From the NCBI RefSeq assembly GCF_003123745.1, contig NZ_QETB01000001.1:992001-1056000 (forward strand): a stretch of DNA of 64,000 nt. Reading direction: 5' to 3'. The DNA is from Ancrocorticia populi (lineage in GTDB: Bacteria > Actinomycetota > Actinomycetes > Actinomycetales > Actinomycetaceae). Below are positions 1-8,218 of this stretch, piece by piece. The stretch's first letter is position 1, and the number at the start of each line of letters is the position of its first letter. The position numbers were made by a program, and so were the translations under genes. The notes below the pieces were generated by a model that saw nothing but the letters and a program-made list of their open reading frames with translations, was not told the DNA's origin and ran no database searches.

Positions 1-7
1 TGGAACT

Positions 8-841
8 GTGGATCCAAAACTCACTCGCACCGCACTCGATCCTGTCCTGTGGCAGGAGCGTAGCGTCTCTACCGCCTACCGTTTGCTGTGCGGTCTTGGC
101 CAAGCGGAGTTGGTGTCCTACCATGCGAGCCCAATGTTCACCTTGACTGCGGTTGCCCACGGAGTGACACGTAGCGGCGATCTTGTTGTGGCCGTTTCGG
201 CGAACGATCCGGCGCTTGGTGATGAGTTGCCCACGGATATTCGCCTATCAATCGATAAGCAGGCGCCGCGGCTCGATGTACATATCGTTGCGTCTTCGGC
301 TCATCTGCTCGGGCAAGCTCGGTGGCTGGAAACTGCAGAGAAGGCTCTCGTTATTCCCGAGCTTCCCCAACGCGTGGCTATGCTTGCCGAAAGTGGATAT
401 CTTGCGGTCATTACCTACGATCGCGTCCTGCTCCACGACGTTTGTGGCGTTACGCCCCTATGTGCGGATGTGATCCTTGATGAGCATGAGCGGTGTCAGC
501 TGATCCAGGATGAGTCATTCTTCTGTGAGTTAGAACCAGACCTTTTCGTGTACCCCGAGCATGAGATATCCACTGTGGAAACCGTTAACAGCGAGCTGGA
601 TCTGCAGGCGGTTTATGACGGCCTCATGCTAGGTGAGGTCACGGGAGCCTTCCTCGCCTGTCAAGAACTGCAAGACAGTTGCGAACATATTCTTGGAGCA
701 ACGTGCCTCGATGTGGATCGCACGGGCATTACGCTCATGAGTATCGAGCGTGAGGGCGCCACAACTGCCTTCGTTCCGTTCAAACACCCTGTGTCCACTA
801 GACCTGATGTGATTAGAGAAGTCCGGCAACTCGGTAAATAA
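8..841 (+). CDS. Hypothetical protein, possibly DUF2470-like
   Basis: The frame is open to the window edge, so the true start may lie upstream; GTG at 8 is the first start visible and has no clear ribosome site. I do not recognise the whole protein. The region around residues 60-105 (many Asp/Val, then a HLLGQARWLE segment) looks like a split-barrel flavin/haem-type fold. The last 45 residues (LDVDRTGITL, then VPFKHPVSTRPDVIREV) resemble the C-terminal DUF2470 domain found with HugZ-like haem-utilisation proteins. That resemblance is from memory and weak. It is cytosolic, with no signal peptide or membrane segment. It is convergent with the DUF1540 gene across a shared terminator. Confidence 0.6.
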   Translation: MDPKLTRTALDPVLWQERSVSTAYRLLCGLGQAELVSYHASPMFTLTAVAHGVTRSGDLVVAVSANDPALGDELPTDIRLSIDKQAPRLDVHIVASSAHLLGQARWLETAEKALVIPELPQRVAMLAESGYLAVITYDRVLLHDVCGVTPLCADVILDEHERCQLIQDESFFCELEPDLFVYPEHEISTVETVNSELDLQAVYDGLMLGEVTGAFLACQELQDSCEHILGATCLDVDRTGITLMSIEREGATTAFVPFKHPVSTRPDVIREVRQLGK

Positions 842-868
842 AAATTGAGGGGTCTTCCGACCCCTCAA
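840..868 (-). terminator. Rho-independent terminator, probably bidirectional
   Basis: A perfect 10-bp stem (TTGAGGGGTC at 845-854, GACCCCTCAA at 859-868) with a 4-nt loop. On the minus strand it is followed by a T run (positions 844-840), so it should stop transcription of the DUF1540 gene. It also sits directly behind the stop codon of the plus-strand gene. Confidence 0.85.
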
Positions 869-890
869 CCTTGCCCCTTGCGCGTAGTGC

Positions 891-1169
891 TTAGCGTGCT
901 TCAAACGTGGTGCACAGGGCGGTGTCACCAGCGATTGCAACCTCACCTGCAGTGCAGAGAAGATCCTTGTTGTGAACGCATTCGAGGCGCTTGCATGCCC
1001 CGACGGTTCCTTGAGCGCCTTCCACGCCGCCGCGGGCATCGATCGTGGTGAAGGTTCCACATGCGGCCTTGTCGGCTCCGTCAACGGTGATGGCCAGTGC
1101 GTTGCAGCCACCGTGGTTAAAGGCGCATTCGGTTACTGTGCAAGAAGAAATAAGAGTTTGGGTTGCCAT
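891..1169 (-). CDS. DUF1540 domain-containing small cysteine-rich protein
   Basis: A 92-residue protein with two copies of the DUF1540 cysteine pattern: SSCTVTECAFNHGGCNA near residues 8-24 and ACKRLECVHNKDLLCTA near 58-74. Each copy has the spaced cysteines expected to bind metal or form disulphides. Further single cysteines occur at the end of each repeat (AACGTF, ALCTTF). No enzymatic function is established for the family. A good ribosome site (AAGGAG) lies 7-8 nt before the ATG at 1169. It is monocistronic, ending at the hairpin at 845-868. No signal peptide is present, so it should be cytosolic. Confidence 0.85.
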   Translation of the reverse strand: MATQTLISSCTVTECAFNHGGCNALAITVDGADKAACGTFTTIDARGGVEGAQGTVGACKRLECVHNKDLLCTAGEVAIAGDTALCTTFEAR

Positions 1170-1436
1170 GAGGGGCTCCTTAGAACGGCTAATTCGTTTA
1201 CACCATCAAAGTAGCGAACAAGGTCCAAGGTCTTCAGATGGGTAAGGCTTACCAAACCGCGTCGTAGGGCCGATAAACTGTTGCAACTTCGCCGATTTGA
1301 CATTTATGCGCAATTTTGGTTGTAAATATCTATTCTCTGCCCAGAGCAGAGATAAGATAGCTGCGCCATAGCTAGCTATGGACGAAATTCTATGGCGGCA
1401 CATGATCGGCGAAGAATTGAGGCGTCTGGGCCAACC

Positions 1437-2156
1437 TTCACGCACGCTAATGACGTGGTCAATTAGCCCGTACTCCCGTGCCTCGACCGGTGTAAAAACG
1501 CGATCGTGATCCGTGTCGCGATGGAGCTTTTCTGCGCTCTGCCCAGTATGGCGAGAAAGGATCTGTTCAAGTTCCGCACGTATTCTGACGGCCTCGTCCG
1601 CCTGCAAGATGAGATCGGGGATGTTGGCGCGCCGCTCCTGATTGCTCGGCTGATGAAGGACTATCCGCGTGTGGAGTAGAGCCAGACGGTGCCCTGCGGT
1701 GCCTGAGCCGAGCAGGATGGCTCCCACGCCAACGGCCTGCCCAACGTACGTCGTGCAGATTCTAGGGCGGATGTAGCTCATCGTGTCGTAGATGGCGAGC
1801 ATGGCGCTCGGATCCCCGCCCTCACAGTTGATATAGAAGCTGATATCCGCGTCCGGACTGGAGGATTCGAGAAACAGCAATTGAGCAATGATACTGTTGG
1901 CCACCCCAAAATCGATGAATCCATACTCTTTGGCTTCGTCTGCCGAATACCAATGATCGTGCAGGGAATCCTCGAATACTCGCTCAAGGGGTTGCCCAGT
2001 ATCCTCACTGGTTATGCCTAGAACGGTATCCCGTGTATGGCGAACATCTTCCGCCTGAAGCTCCACGTCCGTTGTTGAGCCGCCCATACCAGCTGAACCT
2101 TGGTGCATCAGAATGCGGCTATGAGGTAGCGCTCGGCGTTTGCCCGGTGTGCCTGA
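1437..2156 (-). pseudogene. Chimeric ClpP protease remnant (clpP1 tail fused to clpP2 core)
   Basis: Reading down from 2156, the frame gives SGTPGKRRALPHSRILMHQ and continues to EYGFID. This is the second half of a ClpP, starting after the nucleophile serine and including the active-site His. At about 1904 it switches in frame to VANSIIAQLLFLES, the interior of a second ClpP, which runs to DHVISVRE near 1437. The second unit has GQAVGVGA where active ClpP has G-x-A-S, so its nucleophile Ser is replaced by Gly; its His (LHQP) and Asp (RDTD) remain. Upstream of 2156 the frame stays open with unrelated residues until a stop beside the flavodoxin end. Downstream it runs about 75 non-homologous residues to 1206. 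The only ATG (2108) lies inside the conserved core. I infer a deletion between tandem clpP genes plus loss of the 5' half. Working clpP genes presumably lie elsewhere. Confidence 0.8.
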
Positions 2157-2212
2157 GGTTAGGCAAGGCGAAGCCAGCCCAGCCAGCAGCTCTGCTCCCG
2201 GCAGCGCTACCC

Positions 2213-2701
2213 TCAGCTACGCACGAGGCTTTTACCCCAATCTTGTGCGGCCTCCTCTTCGCCCTCGGCGAGCGGGCCTTCGGTTCCAGTCACAACGAAA
2301 GACATGACGTCAATAGTTCGCTTGCCAAGCTTCTTTGCCGCGGCCTTGGCAGCCGAGCCGCTCATCCAGTTCTTGCCCGTGACGGTATCGAAAATGGCAA
2401 TGTCCGTTCCCTCGGGAACTGAGAGCCGTGGAAGCCACTCGCGGACACCGGTCGCGTTGGGCTTTGTGTCAGCATTCAACCGGCTGGCTGCCTGCGACCG
2501 GCTGGCGGGAGTGGAGAGATTGCGGTTATGGGTGGGCGCGCCAATGACGAGCAGGTCGATGCCCTCGGGGATTGCGGTTGGGGCGTCTGCAACCGAATGG
2601 TACTCAACGCTTGCTCCGCCCGCTTCGAGGCCGCGAGCAATCCTTTGGCCGATGGTGTTTGTGTTGCCGAACCACGATTCGGTGACGATGAGTGTACGCA
2701 T
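2213..2701 (-). CDS. Flavodoxin family protein
   Basis: A 162-residue single-domain flavodoxin. The N-terminal MRTLIVTESWFGNTNTIGQRIA is the phosphate-binding loop for FMN (T/S-x-x-G-N-T). IGAPTHNRN near residues 53-61 and FDTVTGKNWMSGSAAK near 105-120 match the 50s and 90s loops. It should be a cytosolic one-electron carrier or quinone-reductase-like protein. It is transcribed divergently from a TetR regulator with 68 nt between starts, so TetR control is likely. Its 3' end abuts the decayed clpP remnant. Confidence 0.85.
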   Translation of the reverse strand: MRTLIVTESWFGNTNTIGQRIARGLEAGGASVEYHSVADAPTAIPEGIDLLVIGAPTHNRNLSTPASRSQAASRLNADTKPNATGVREWLPRLSVPEGTDIAIFDTVTGKNWMSGSAAKAAAKKLGKRTIDVMSFVVTGTEGPLAEGEEEAAQDWGKSLVRS

Positions 2702-2733
2702 ACCAATACCTTTCTAGGGTCGTTTAGTACTAA

Positions 2734-2763
2734 CCGTACCAACAACGGTACAGCATGTATAGT
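2734..2763 (+). promoter_or_regulatory. Putative TetR operator and tetR promoter
   Basis: An inverted repeat GTACC (2736-2740) / GGTAC (2747-2751) with a 6-nt spacer lies between the divergent flavodoxin and tetR genes. TATAGT at 2758-2763 is a good -10 for tetR. Transcription would begin near 2770, exactly at the tetR ATG. The repeat sits where a repressor would block this promoter and also covers the flavodoxin upstream region. Confidence 0.5.
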
Positions 2764-2769
2764 GTGGGT

Positions 2770-3585
2770 ATGGCACGAATGAGTGATCGAGAAACTGAGA
2801 AGCGGATGCTTGATACGGCCGTTTCGTTGATTAATGAGCGGGGAATCGCCTCCATCGCATTTGACGAGGTGATCCGCGAGGCGGGCGTTTCGCGAACGTC
2901 CGCATACCGCCGTTGGGCTGGGAAAGATCGTTTCTATGCAGACGTACTCATCAAGCTTGCTCACGGCGCTGGCCTGCCGGGGCCCGAAGCCCACCTGGGC
3001 CCGGTCCTTTCGCGGCTTGTTTTGGACCGCTCTGATAGCCTCGACTCTCCGGATGAGGTGCGGTCGCTCTTAGTCGAAATTCTCCGCGTCAGCATCACGG
3101 CGGACCTTGATCTTGTGAGTTCCTCTCCGCAGTGGCGCACGTACCAGCTGTTACTCGGTAGCTATCAGGGTATTGAGGATCCAGAGGTGAGAAGGGCTGT
3201 CACCGAAGCCTTAGCGGATACGGATCGCCGCGTTGCTGAGCTGCGGGCGCGGGTCTACGCCCAGTTCACCGCGCTGTTGGGATACCGGCTTCGGGCCCCG
3301 CTGAGTGGCCCCGAAGGTTTCGAGTTCATGAGCCGGGCATCGGGAGCTACGATGACCGGCGTTCTCGCGCGGAACTCTCTGGGGGATACTGAGATAAGAA
3401 CGCCGCGGCCCATGCGGGCATTTGGAGCCAACGTGGCTGCGGACTGGGCGCCAGGAGCCTATATGGTGGCAGCAACCGTGCTGGCCTACATCGAGCCCGA
3501 TCCCGGTGTTGTCTGGGACCGCCAGCGAATTGACGATATGGTGGCGGCTCTCAGAGACCTGCAGCACGCAGCTCCTCCACAGTAG
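2770..3585 (+). CDS. TetR family transcriptional regulator
   Basis: The N-terminal 60 residues form a TetR helix-turn-helix (LDTAVSLINERGIASIAFDEVIREAGVSR, then SAYRRWAGKDRFYADVL). The long, poorly conserved C-terminus is the ligand and dimer domain. I chose the ATG at 2770 because a -10 hexamer (2758-2763) lies immediately upstream. The in-frame ATG at 2755 would lie upstream of the predicted transcription start. The resulting mRNA would be leaderless. The product is 271 aa, longer than the usual 190-230. The 3' end overlaps the convergent PfkB gene by 35 nt. It probably controls itself and the divergent flavodoxin; the ligand is unknown. Confidence 0.85.
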   Translation: MARMSDRETEKRMLDTAVSLINERGIASIAFDEVIREAGVSRTSAYRRWAGKDRFYADVLIKLAHGAGLPGPEAHLGPVLSRLVLDRSDSLDSPDEVRSLLVEILRVSITADLDLVSSSPQWRTYQLLLGSYQGIEDPEVRRAVTEALADTDRRVAELRARVYAQFTALLGYRLRAPLSGPEGFEFMSRASGATMTGVLARNSLGDTEIRTPRPMRAFGANVAADWAPGAYMVAATVLAYIEPDPGVVWDRQRIDDMVAALRDLQHAAPPQ

Positions 3586-4414
3586 GTGCTCCCGTCCCGC
3601 CGGGAGCCTCCGTCGCGAGGCCCCCGGCAACACTCGCGGCCCGCATGGCCTCACGCAAGTCAGCACCGTCAAGGAGCGCCCATCCGAGGGCCGCGGAAAA
3701 AACGTCCCCGGCCCCCGTGGCGTCAATTGCCTTTGCGGGAAACGCCGGTATAGAGGTAACGGCGTGGGAGTCAGCCCCCACGCAGCCGTCAGCCCCGCGC
3801 GTGACCACCACGTGGGGCACCCGCTGCACGAGAGCCGCAGCAGCAGCTTCAGCGGATTCGGTGCGGGTGTAGGCGCGGGCCTCATCCTCGTTGGGAACGA
3901 ACACATCCGCTAGCGCCAACGGCTCGAGATCCGTAAGGCTCCAAACTCCCGATTCGTCCCACCCAACATCCGCAATCACTAGTGTCCCAGCCGCGCGCCA
4001 CCGCGCAACAACCTCACTATTAGCGGCAAGAGCACGCAGGTCCCCCATAAGAAGGTCAGGTGCCGGACCGGACAGCGGCGGTGCCTCATTGCTCCCATTG
4101 GAGACCATGGCGCGATCGCCCGCAAGGCTCATTGCCGCCGTGACCGCCTGACGCGGAATGGGGGCAAGGAGGGAGTGGGACACGTCGTCGTCGGCCAAAA
4201 TGGAGCGCACTAGCCGTCCTGGGGAGTCTTGGCCCACGTACGAACACAAACTCGTGTGGACTCCCAGCCGGGCGAGCGCACGGGCTTGGTTAGCGGCGCC
4301 GCCTGCGGTGATCTCGCACGTATCGCTCCAGAGTTCTTCGCCAGCGTGAGGGAGCCGTTCGAGGCCGGTGAAGATGACATCCAGAAACAGTGGGCCGATC
4401 ACTACGGCTCTCAT
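3551..4414 (-). CDS. PfkB family carbohydrate kinase (ribokinase-like)
   Basis: A 287-residue sugar kinase. The N-terminal strand MRAVVIGPLFLDVIF is followed by the PfkB signature 1 region GGAANQARALARLG near residues 37-50. The C-terminal signature contains DATGAGD, with the catalytic base Asp at about residue 237. It phosphorylates a sugar hydroxyl with ATP; the substrate cannot be read from sequence. I chose the ATG at 4414 over the upstream one at 4489 because the family starts at this beta strand and the longer form would run into the divergent GH4 gene. It is divergent from GH4 with a 64-nt gap, suggesting a shared sugar-catabolic role. Confidence 0.85.
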   Translation of the reverse strand: MRAVVIGPLFLDVIFTGLERLPHAGEELWSDTCEITAGGAANQARALARLGVHTSLCSYVGQDSPGRLVRSILADDDVSHSLLAPIPRQAVTAAMSLAGDRAMVSNGSNEAPPLSGPAPDLLMGDLRALAANSEVVARWRAAGTLVIADVGWDESGVWSLTDLEPLALADVFVPNEDEARAYTRTESAEAAAAALVQRVPHVVVTRGADGCVGADSHAVTSIPAFPAKAIDATGAGDVFSAALGWALLDGADLREAMRAASVAGGLATEAPGGTGAPTVEELRAAGL

Positions 4415-4478
4415 TGGGTCTCCTTCCGGTGTTACGATGCTGCGTACCATTATCACCCGCGGATGGAGGAAGCGCTCA

Positions 4479-5819
4479 ATGAAACTCACGATAATTGGAG
4501 GCGGAGGCTTCCGGGTCCCTCAGATTGTTGAGGCGCTCAGCCGCCGTGACGATCTAGATGTGAGCGAGCTGCGCCTCTACGATGTGTCCGCCGAACGCCT
4601 TGAAGTGATGGCGGACGTGTTGGAACAGCTCCCAATCGCGCGAAAGCCGCGGATTGTGACGGGAACGGACCTGCGCGAGGCTGTGCGCGGGGTAGATTTC
4701 GTTTTCTCAGCGATGCGCGTTGCCGGAACCGAAGGACGAGTAAGCGATGAGCTCATCGCGCTCAGCCACGGGATCTTGGGGCAAGAAACCGTAGGACCTG
4801 GCGGATACGCCTACGCGCTGCGCACGATCCCGGCGGCCTTGGATTTGGCGCGGGCCGTCAAAGAGGAAGCCCCGAACGCTTGGGTCATCAACTTCACGAA
4901 CCCTGCGGGGATCATCACTCAAGCGATGCGCGAGGTGCTGGGGCCACGGGTGATCGGCATTTGCGATACCCCGATCGGACTGGTGCGCCGGGCGGCCCGG
5001 GCGCTTGGAACCAGCGAATCCGAGCTGGACTATGACTACATCGGGCTTAACCACCTCGGCTGGCTACGGAGCGCCACGAAGGATGGCGAGGAACTTCTCC
5101 CGCGTCTTTTAGAGGACCCGGAGCTGCTCACCCAAATGGAGGAAGCGCGCCTCATCGGGTTGGACTGGGTGCGGAGCCTTGGCATGCTGCCCAACGAATA
5201 CCTTTTCTACTACTACCGTAACCGCGAGGCCGTGGCCCAGATCCGCGATGAGGCCCAGACCCGCGGGCAGTTCCTTTCGGCCCAGCAGGGGGATTTCTAT
5301 CAAGCCGCCCACAGCCAGCCGCAGGAGGCTGCGGCCCTCTGGGATCGCACGCATCGCGAACGCGAAGAAACGTATATGGCCGAGGCCCGCGAGGTTGCTG
5401 GCGCCGGAGAACGCGAAGAGGAAGATCTAGACGGCGGCTATCAGGAAGTTGCCTTGGACCTTATGACTGCCCTCTCGGGTGGACGGCCTGCCCGCATGAT
5501 CCTAGGTGTGGCAAACGCGGGTGTTATCCCGGCGCTCGCGGACAGCGCGATCATCGAAGTTCCGTGTACGGTGGACCAACGTGGTCCGGTAGCCGTGGCG
5601 CTGGCGCCGCTAGAAGGTGCCGAACTTGGCCTCGTGACGCAAGTAAAGGCGTGCGAAACGCTCGTGATCGATGCGGTTCGAACCAAGGATCGTGCGACGG
5701 CGTGGAAGGCGCTAGCGCTGCATCCACTCGTGGATTCGGTGGACGCGGCGAAGGAGATGTTAGATGAATACTGCGAGGCGATCCCCCAGGTTGCCGCGGT
5801 TTTCGAGGAAGGACGTTAG
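4479..5819 (+). CDS. Glycoside hydrolase family 4, 6-phospho-beta-glucosidase-like
   Basis: A 446-residue GH4 enzyme. These use NAD+ and a divalent metal to cleave phosphorylated (sometimes unphosphorylated) glycosides by a redox elimination mechanism. IIGGGGFRVP at residues 5-14 is the NAD loop and NFTNPAGI at 138-145 is a conserved motif. Cys162 (ICDTP) and His192 (GLNHLGW) are the expected metal ligands. The ATG at 4479 is preceded by GGAGGAAG at 4464-4471. The stop codon overlaps the start of the next gene by one base (TAGTG), so translation should be coupled to the PIG-L deacetylase. Exact specificity (6-P-beta-glucoside, chitobiose-6-P or other) is not readable; the deacetylase partner favours an N-acetylated substrate. 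Confidence 0.85.
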   Translation: MKLTIIGGGGFRVPQIVEALSRRDDLDVSELRLYDVSAERLEVMADVLEQLPIARKPRIVTGTDLREAVRGVDFVFSAMRVAGTEGRVSDELIALSHGILGQETVGPGGYAYALRTIPAALDLARAVKEEAPNAWVINFTNPAGIITQAMREVLGPRVIGICDTPIGLVRRAARALGTSESELDYDYIGLNHLGWLRSATKDGEELLPRLLEDPELLTQMEEARLIGLDWVRSLGMLPNEYLFYYYRNREAVAQIRDEAQTRGQFLSAQQGDFYQAAHSQPQEAAALWDRTHREREETYMAEAREVAGAGEREEEDLDGGYQEVALDLMTALSGGRPARMILGVANAGVIPALADSAIIEVPCTVDQRGPVAVALAPLEGAELGLVTQVKACETLVIDAVRTKDRATAWKALALHPLVDSVDAAKEMLDEYCEAIPQVAAVFEEGR

Positions 5820-6526
5820 TGGAACACGAGAGAGTGCTTGGAGTATTTGCCCATCCTGACGATGCAGACGTTGGCTCGGGTGGGGCGCTCGCTCAGTTCG
5901 TCGAAGCGGGCGCTGAGGTTGGACTAGTTGTGGCCACCGCGGGCGATGCCGGTGGTTTCAAGGAAGAGGGACAGGACCAGATCGCCGGCGTGCGTATGGC
6001 TGAACAGCGCGCTGCCGCTGCTTGCCTCGGGATCGATGACGTGACGTTCCTCGGCCACCTCGATGGCGAAGTTCGAGTCACATCGGAGTTAGTCCGCGAC
6101 ATTGTGGCCCAAATCCGTATCCACCGGCCCACCCTGGTGATCACCATGACTCCGGAACACAACTGGACGAACCTCGCGGCCTCCCACCCGGATCACCGCG
6201 CGGTAGGCGAGGCAGCGATCCAGGCGATATACCCAGCCTCCCGCAATCCTTTCGCCTTCCGTGAGCTCAAAGCCTCGGGATTGGATCCGTGGATGGTAGA
6301 GGAAGTGTGGCTACAGGGACACCACAATCCCAACCACTACGTTCAGCTAACGCCGGGGCAGGTGGAGAAGAAGGCACAAGCGGTCCAGTGCCACGCTACT
6401 CAGTTCGAGGACATGGCATTCATGACCCAATACGTGTGGGAGCTGGCGCGCCAAGGCGCGGTTAATGGCGGTTTAGGACGCGATCGGTACGCGGAGGAGT
6501 TCCTACGGTATTCGGCGCGCGAGTGA
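5819..6526 (+). CDS. PIG-L family zinc-dependent deacetylase
   Basis: A 235-residue LmbE/PIG-L protein. AHPDD at residues 11-15 and HPDH at 123-126 supply the zinc ligands and general base. The family removes acetyl groups from N-acetylglucosamine-type substrates (MshB, BshB, PIG-L). GTG at 5819 overlaps the GH4 stop, and its own TGA overlaps the GTG of the next gene. It therefore sits in the middle of a translationally coupled trio. In that setting it is more likely to act on an amino-sugar disaccharide or phospho-sugar than in mycothiol synthesis. That is inference; MshB-type activity cannot be excluded. Confidence 0.85.
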   Translation: MEHERVLGVFAHPDDADVGSGGALAQFVEAGAEVGLVVATAGDAGGFKEEGQDQIAGVRMAEQRAAAACLGIDDVTFLGHLDGEVRVTSELVRDIVAQIRIHRPTLVITMTPEHNWTNLAASHPDHRAVGEAAIQAIYPASRNPFAFRELKASGLDPWMVEEVWLQGHHNPNHYVQLTPGQVEKKAQAVQCHATQFEDMAFMTQYVWELARQGAVNGGLGRDRYAEEFLRYSARE

Positions 6527-7164
6527 GGAAAGCCCTAGCGCTCGCGATCTTGCTCGCACTAGGGGCCACCGCCTGTAGCACCTCGGCATCCGAACGGGCA
6601 GTTCCTCCGCAGGAAATCCCCGATCTGACCGACGAGACATGGATCGAGCGCACCGCAGAGGATACGGGCATTCCCGAGGGCGCCCTGCAGGCATACGCGC
6701 AGGCCGCTGTAGCGCTAGCCGAATGCGGAATCGGTTGGAACACTCTCGCGGCCATCGGCGCCACGGAATCTGGTCACGGCAGCCACGGCGGAGCGACGAT
6801 CGCCTCGGACGGCCTTGTGACCCCGGAAATCATCGGGATTGCCCTAGACGGCGGAGAATCGGTAGCGGCCGTCCCCGATACTGATGGCGGATCCTATGAC
6901 GGAGACACCGAGTGGGACCGCGCCGTTGGCCCCATGCAGTTCATCCCCGAAACGTGGGAGATCTACGCCCAAGACGGCAACGGTGATGGCGAAACCAACC
7001 CGCACCAGATCGACGATGCTGCCCTAACCGCGGCCACGCTCCTGTGCGAGCGCGGCGGTGACCTCACTACCGAAGAAGGCTGGTACTCGGCCATCTTGGC
7101 CTACAACGCATCCGAACAGTACGCCGCCGTGGTGGCCGACCGTGCCACGCGGTACGTAGAGTGA
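6523..7164 (+). CDS. Lytic murein transglycosylase lipoprotein
   Basis: A 213-residue lipoprotein. The signal peptide ends in the lipobox LGATAC with the lipidated Cys at residue 18. The SLT fold has the likely catalytic Glu82 in IGATESGHGSHG. It also carries the actinobacterial features GPMQFIPETW, DGNGDGETNPHQIDDAALTAA and AILAYNASEQY. It should cut peptidoglycan between MurNAc and GlcNAc at the outer face of the membrane, releasing anhydro-muropeptides. The GTG start overlaps the PIG-L stop (GTGA), so it belongs to the same operon as GH4 and PIG-L. This coupling is the main reason to suspect a wall-sugar recycling role for the cluster. Confidence 0.85.
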   Translation: MRKALALAILLALGATACSTSASERAVPPQEIPDLTDETWIERTAEDTGIPEGALQAYAQAAVALAECGIGWNTLAAIGATESGHGSHGGATIASDGLVTPEIIGIALDGGESVAAVPDTDGGSYDGDTEWDRAVGPMQFIPETWEIYAQDGNGDGETNPHQIDDAALTAATLLCERGGDLTTEEGWYSAILAYNASEQYAAVVADRATRYVE

Positions 7165-7168
7165 GACC

Positions 7169-8218
7169 ATGAAACTTAGCGTCCTAGACCTCATTCCACT
7201 GCGCCGCGGGCAGACCAGCCGCGATGCCCTCCTCGCCAGTCAGGCCCTCGCCCGCGAGGCCGATCGACTCGGCTACACCCGCTACTGGGTGGCCGAACAT
7301 CACAATATGGAAGCGATCGTCTCAACGGTTCCCGCCGTGCTCATCCCGTTCCTCGCTGAGGGAACCTCACAGATCCGCTTCGGCTCTGGCGGGGTCATGC
7401 TGGCCAATCACGCTCCATTTGCGGTGGCCGAACAGTTTGCACTGCTCTCCGAGATGATGCCGGGCCGCGTGGATCTGGGGCTCGGGCGCGCTCCCGGTTC
7501 GGATCAGCTCACTGCCGCGGTGCTGCGTCAGGCGCTACCGGGCGACGGAGTCCAGAACTACGTCCGTGACGTCACCCTGCTACGGGAGCTGCTCGGCGGC
7601 GGGGAAACGCCAGTGGGCGAGCGCGTACACGTGGAGATTTCCGGACGCCCCTTTGACCTGAGCGCCACTCCCGCCATGTCCACGGCTCCGGACATTTGGC
7701 TTCTTGGTTCCTCCGCCTACTCTGCCGAGGCCGCCGGCCAGCTCGGCCTGCCCTACGTGTTCGCCAATCACTTCGGAATGCCGGGCATCGACGAGACGCT
7801 TCGGCTGTACCGCGAGAGCTTTGTGCCCTCTGCGAGTTTCCCTGAGCCGAAGACGTTGGTGCCGGTGAACGTCGTCGTCGCCGAAAATGCGGAGGAAGCC
7901 AACAAACTGGCCCTTCCCCAGAAGCTGAGCAACGCGCGGCTGCGTAGCGGTGGGAAGATGGAGCCGCAGGCCACGGTGGACGAGATGGAAAACTACGACT
8001 GGGCCGCACGCGAATTCATGGCGCCCGCGCCCGGTCCCGATTCTATGTTCGTGGGGACGCCAGAGCATGTTGCCGAGGGGATTTCGGCGCTCGCGGCCCG
8101 TCTTGGCGCGGACGAGGTGATGGTCAGTCCCGTCGCCGGTGCCTACGCCGGGGACGATGTGGATCGCGGGGCCCGGCGCGAAGAGTCGCTTCGCCTGCTG
8201 GCTGGTGAGCTTTTTTAA
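7169..8218 (+). CDS. LLM class flavin-dependent oxidoreductase
   Basis: A 349-residue luciferase-like monooxygenase. It has the family landmarks RYWVAEHHNM near residue 44, FGSGGVMLANHAPF near 70-85, PGRVDLGLGRAPGS near 100, and a C-terminal FVGTPEHVAEGI. It would use reduced F420 or FMN; the substrate is unknown. It begins 4 nt after the lytic transglycosylase stop, so it may be the last gene of that operon. Its 3' end overlaps the convergent MFS gene by 4 nt. Confidence 0.85.
   Translation: MKLSVLDLIPLRRGQTSRDALLASQALAREADRLGYTRYWVAEHHNMEAIVSTVPAVLIPFLAEGTSQIRFGSGGVMLANHAPFAVAEQFALLSEMMPGRVDLGLGRAPGSDQLTAAVLRQALPGDGVQNYVRDVTLLRELLGGGETPVGERVHVEISGRPFDLSATPAMSTAPDIWLLGSSAYSAEAAGQLGLPYVFANHFGMPGIDETLRLYRESFVPSASFPEPKTLVPVNVVVAENAEEANKLALPQKLSNARLRSGGKMEPQATVDEMENYDWAAREFMAPAPGPDSMFVGTPEHVAEGISALAARLGADEVMVSPVAGAYAGDDVDRGARREESLRLLAGELF

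Noticed and set aside
629-1214. Several overlapping open frames opposite the first two genes
   Set aside because: They are shadows of the DUF2470-like and DUF1540 genes and have no recognisable domains.
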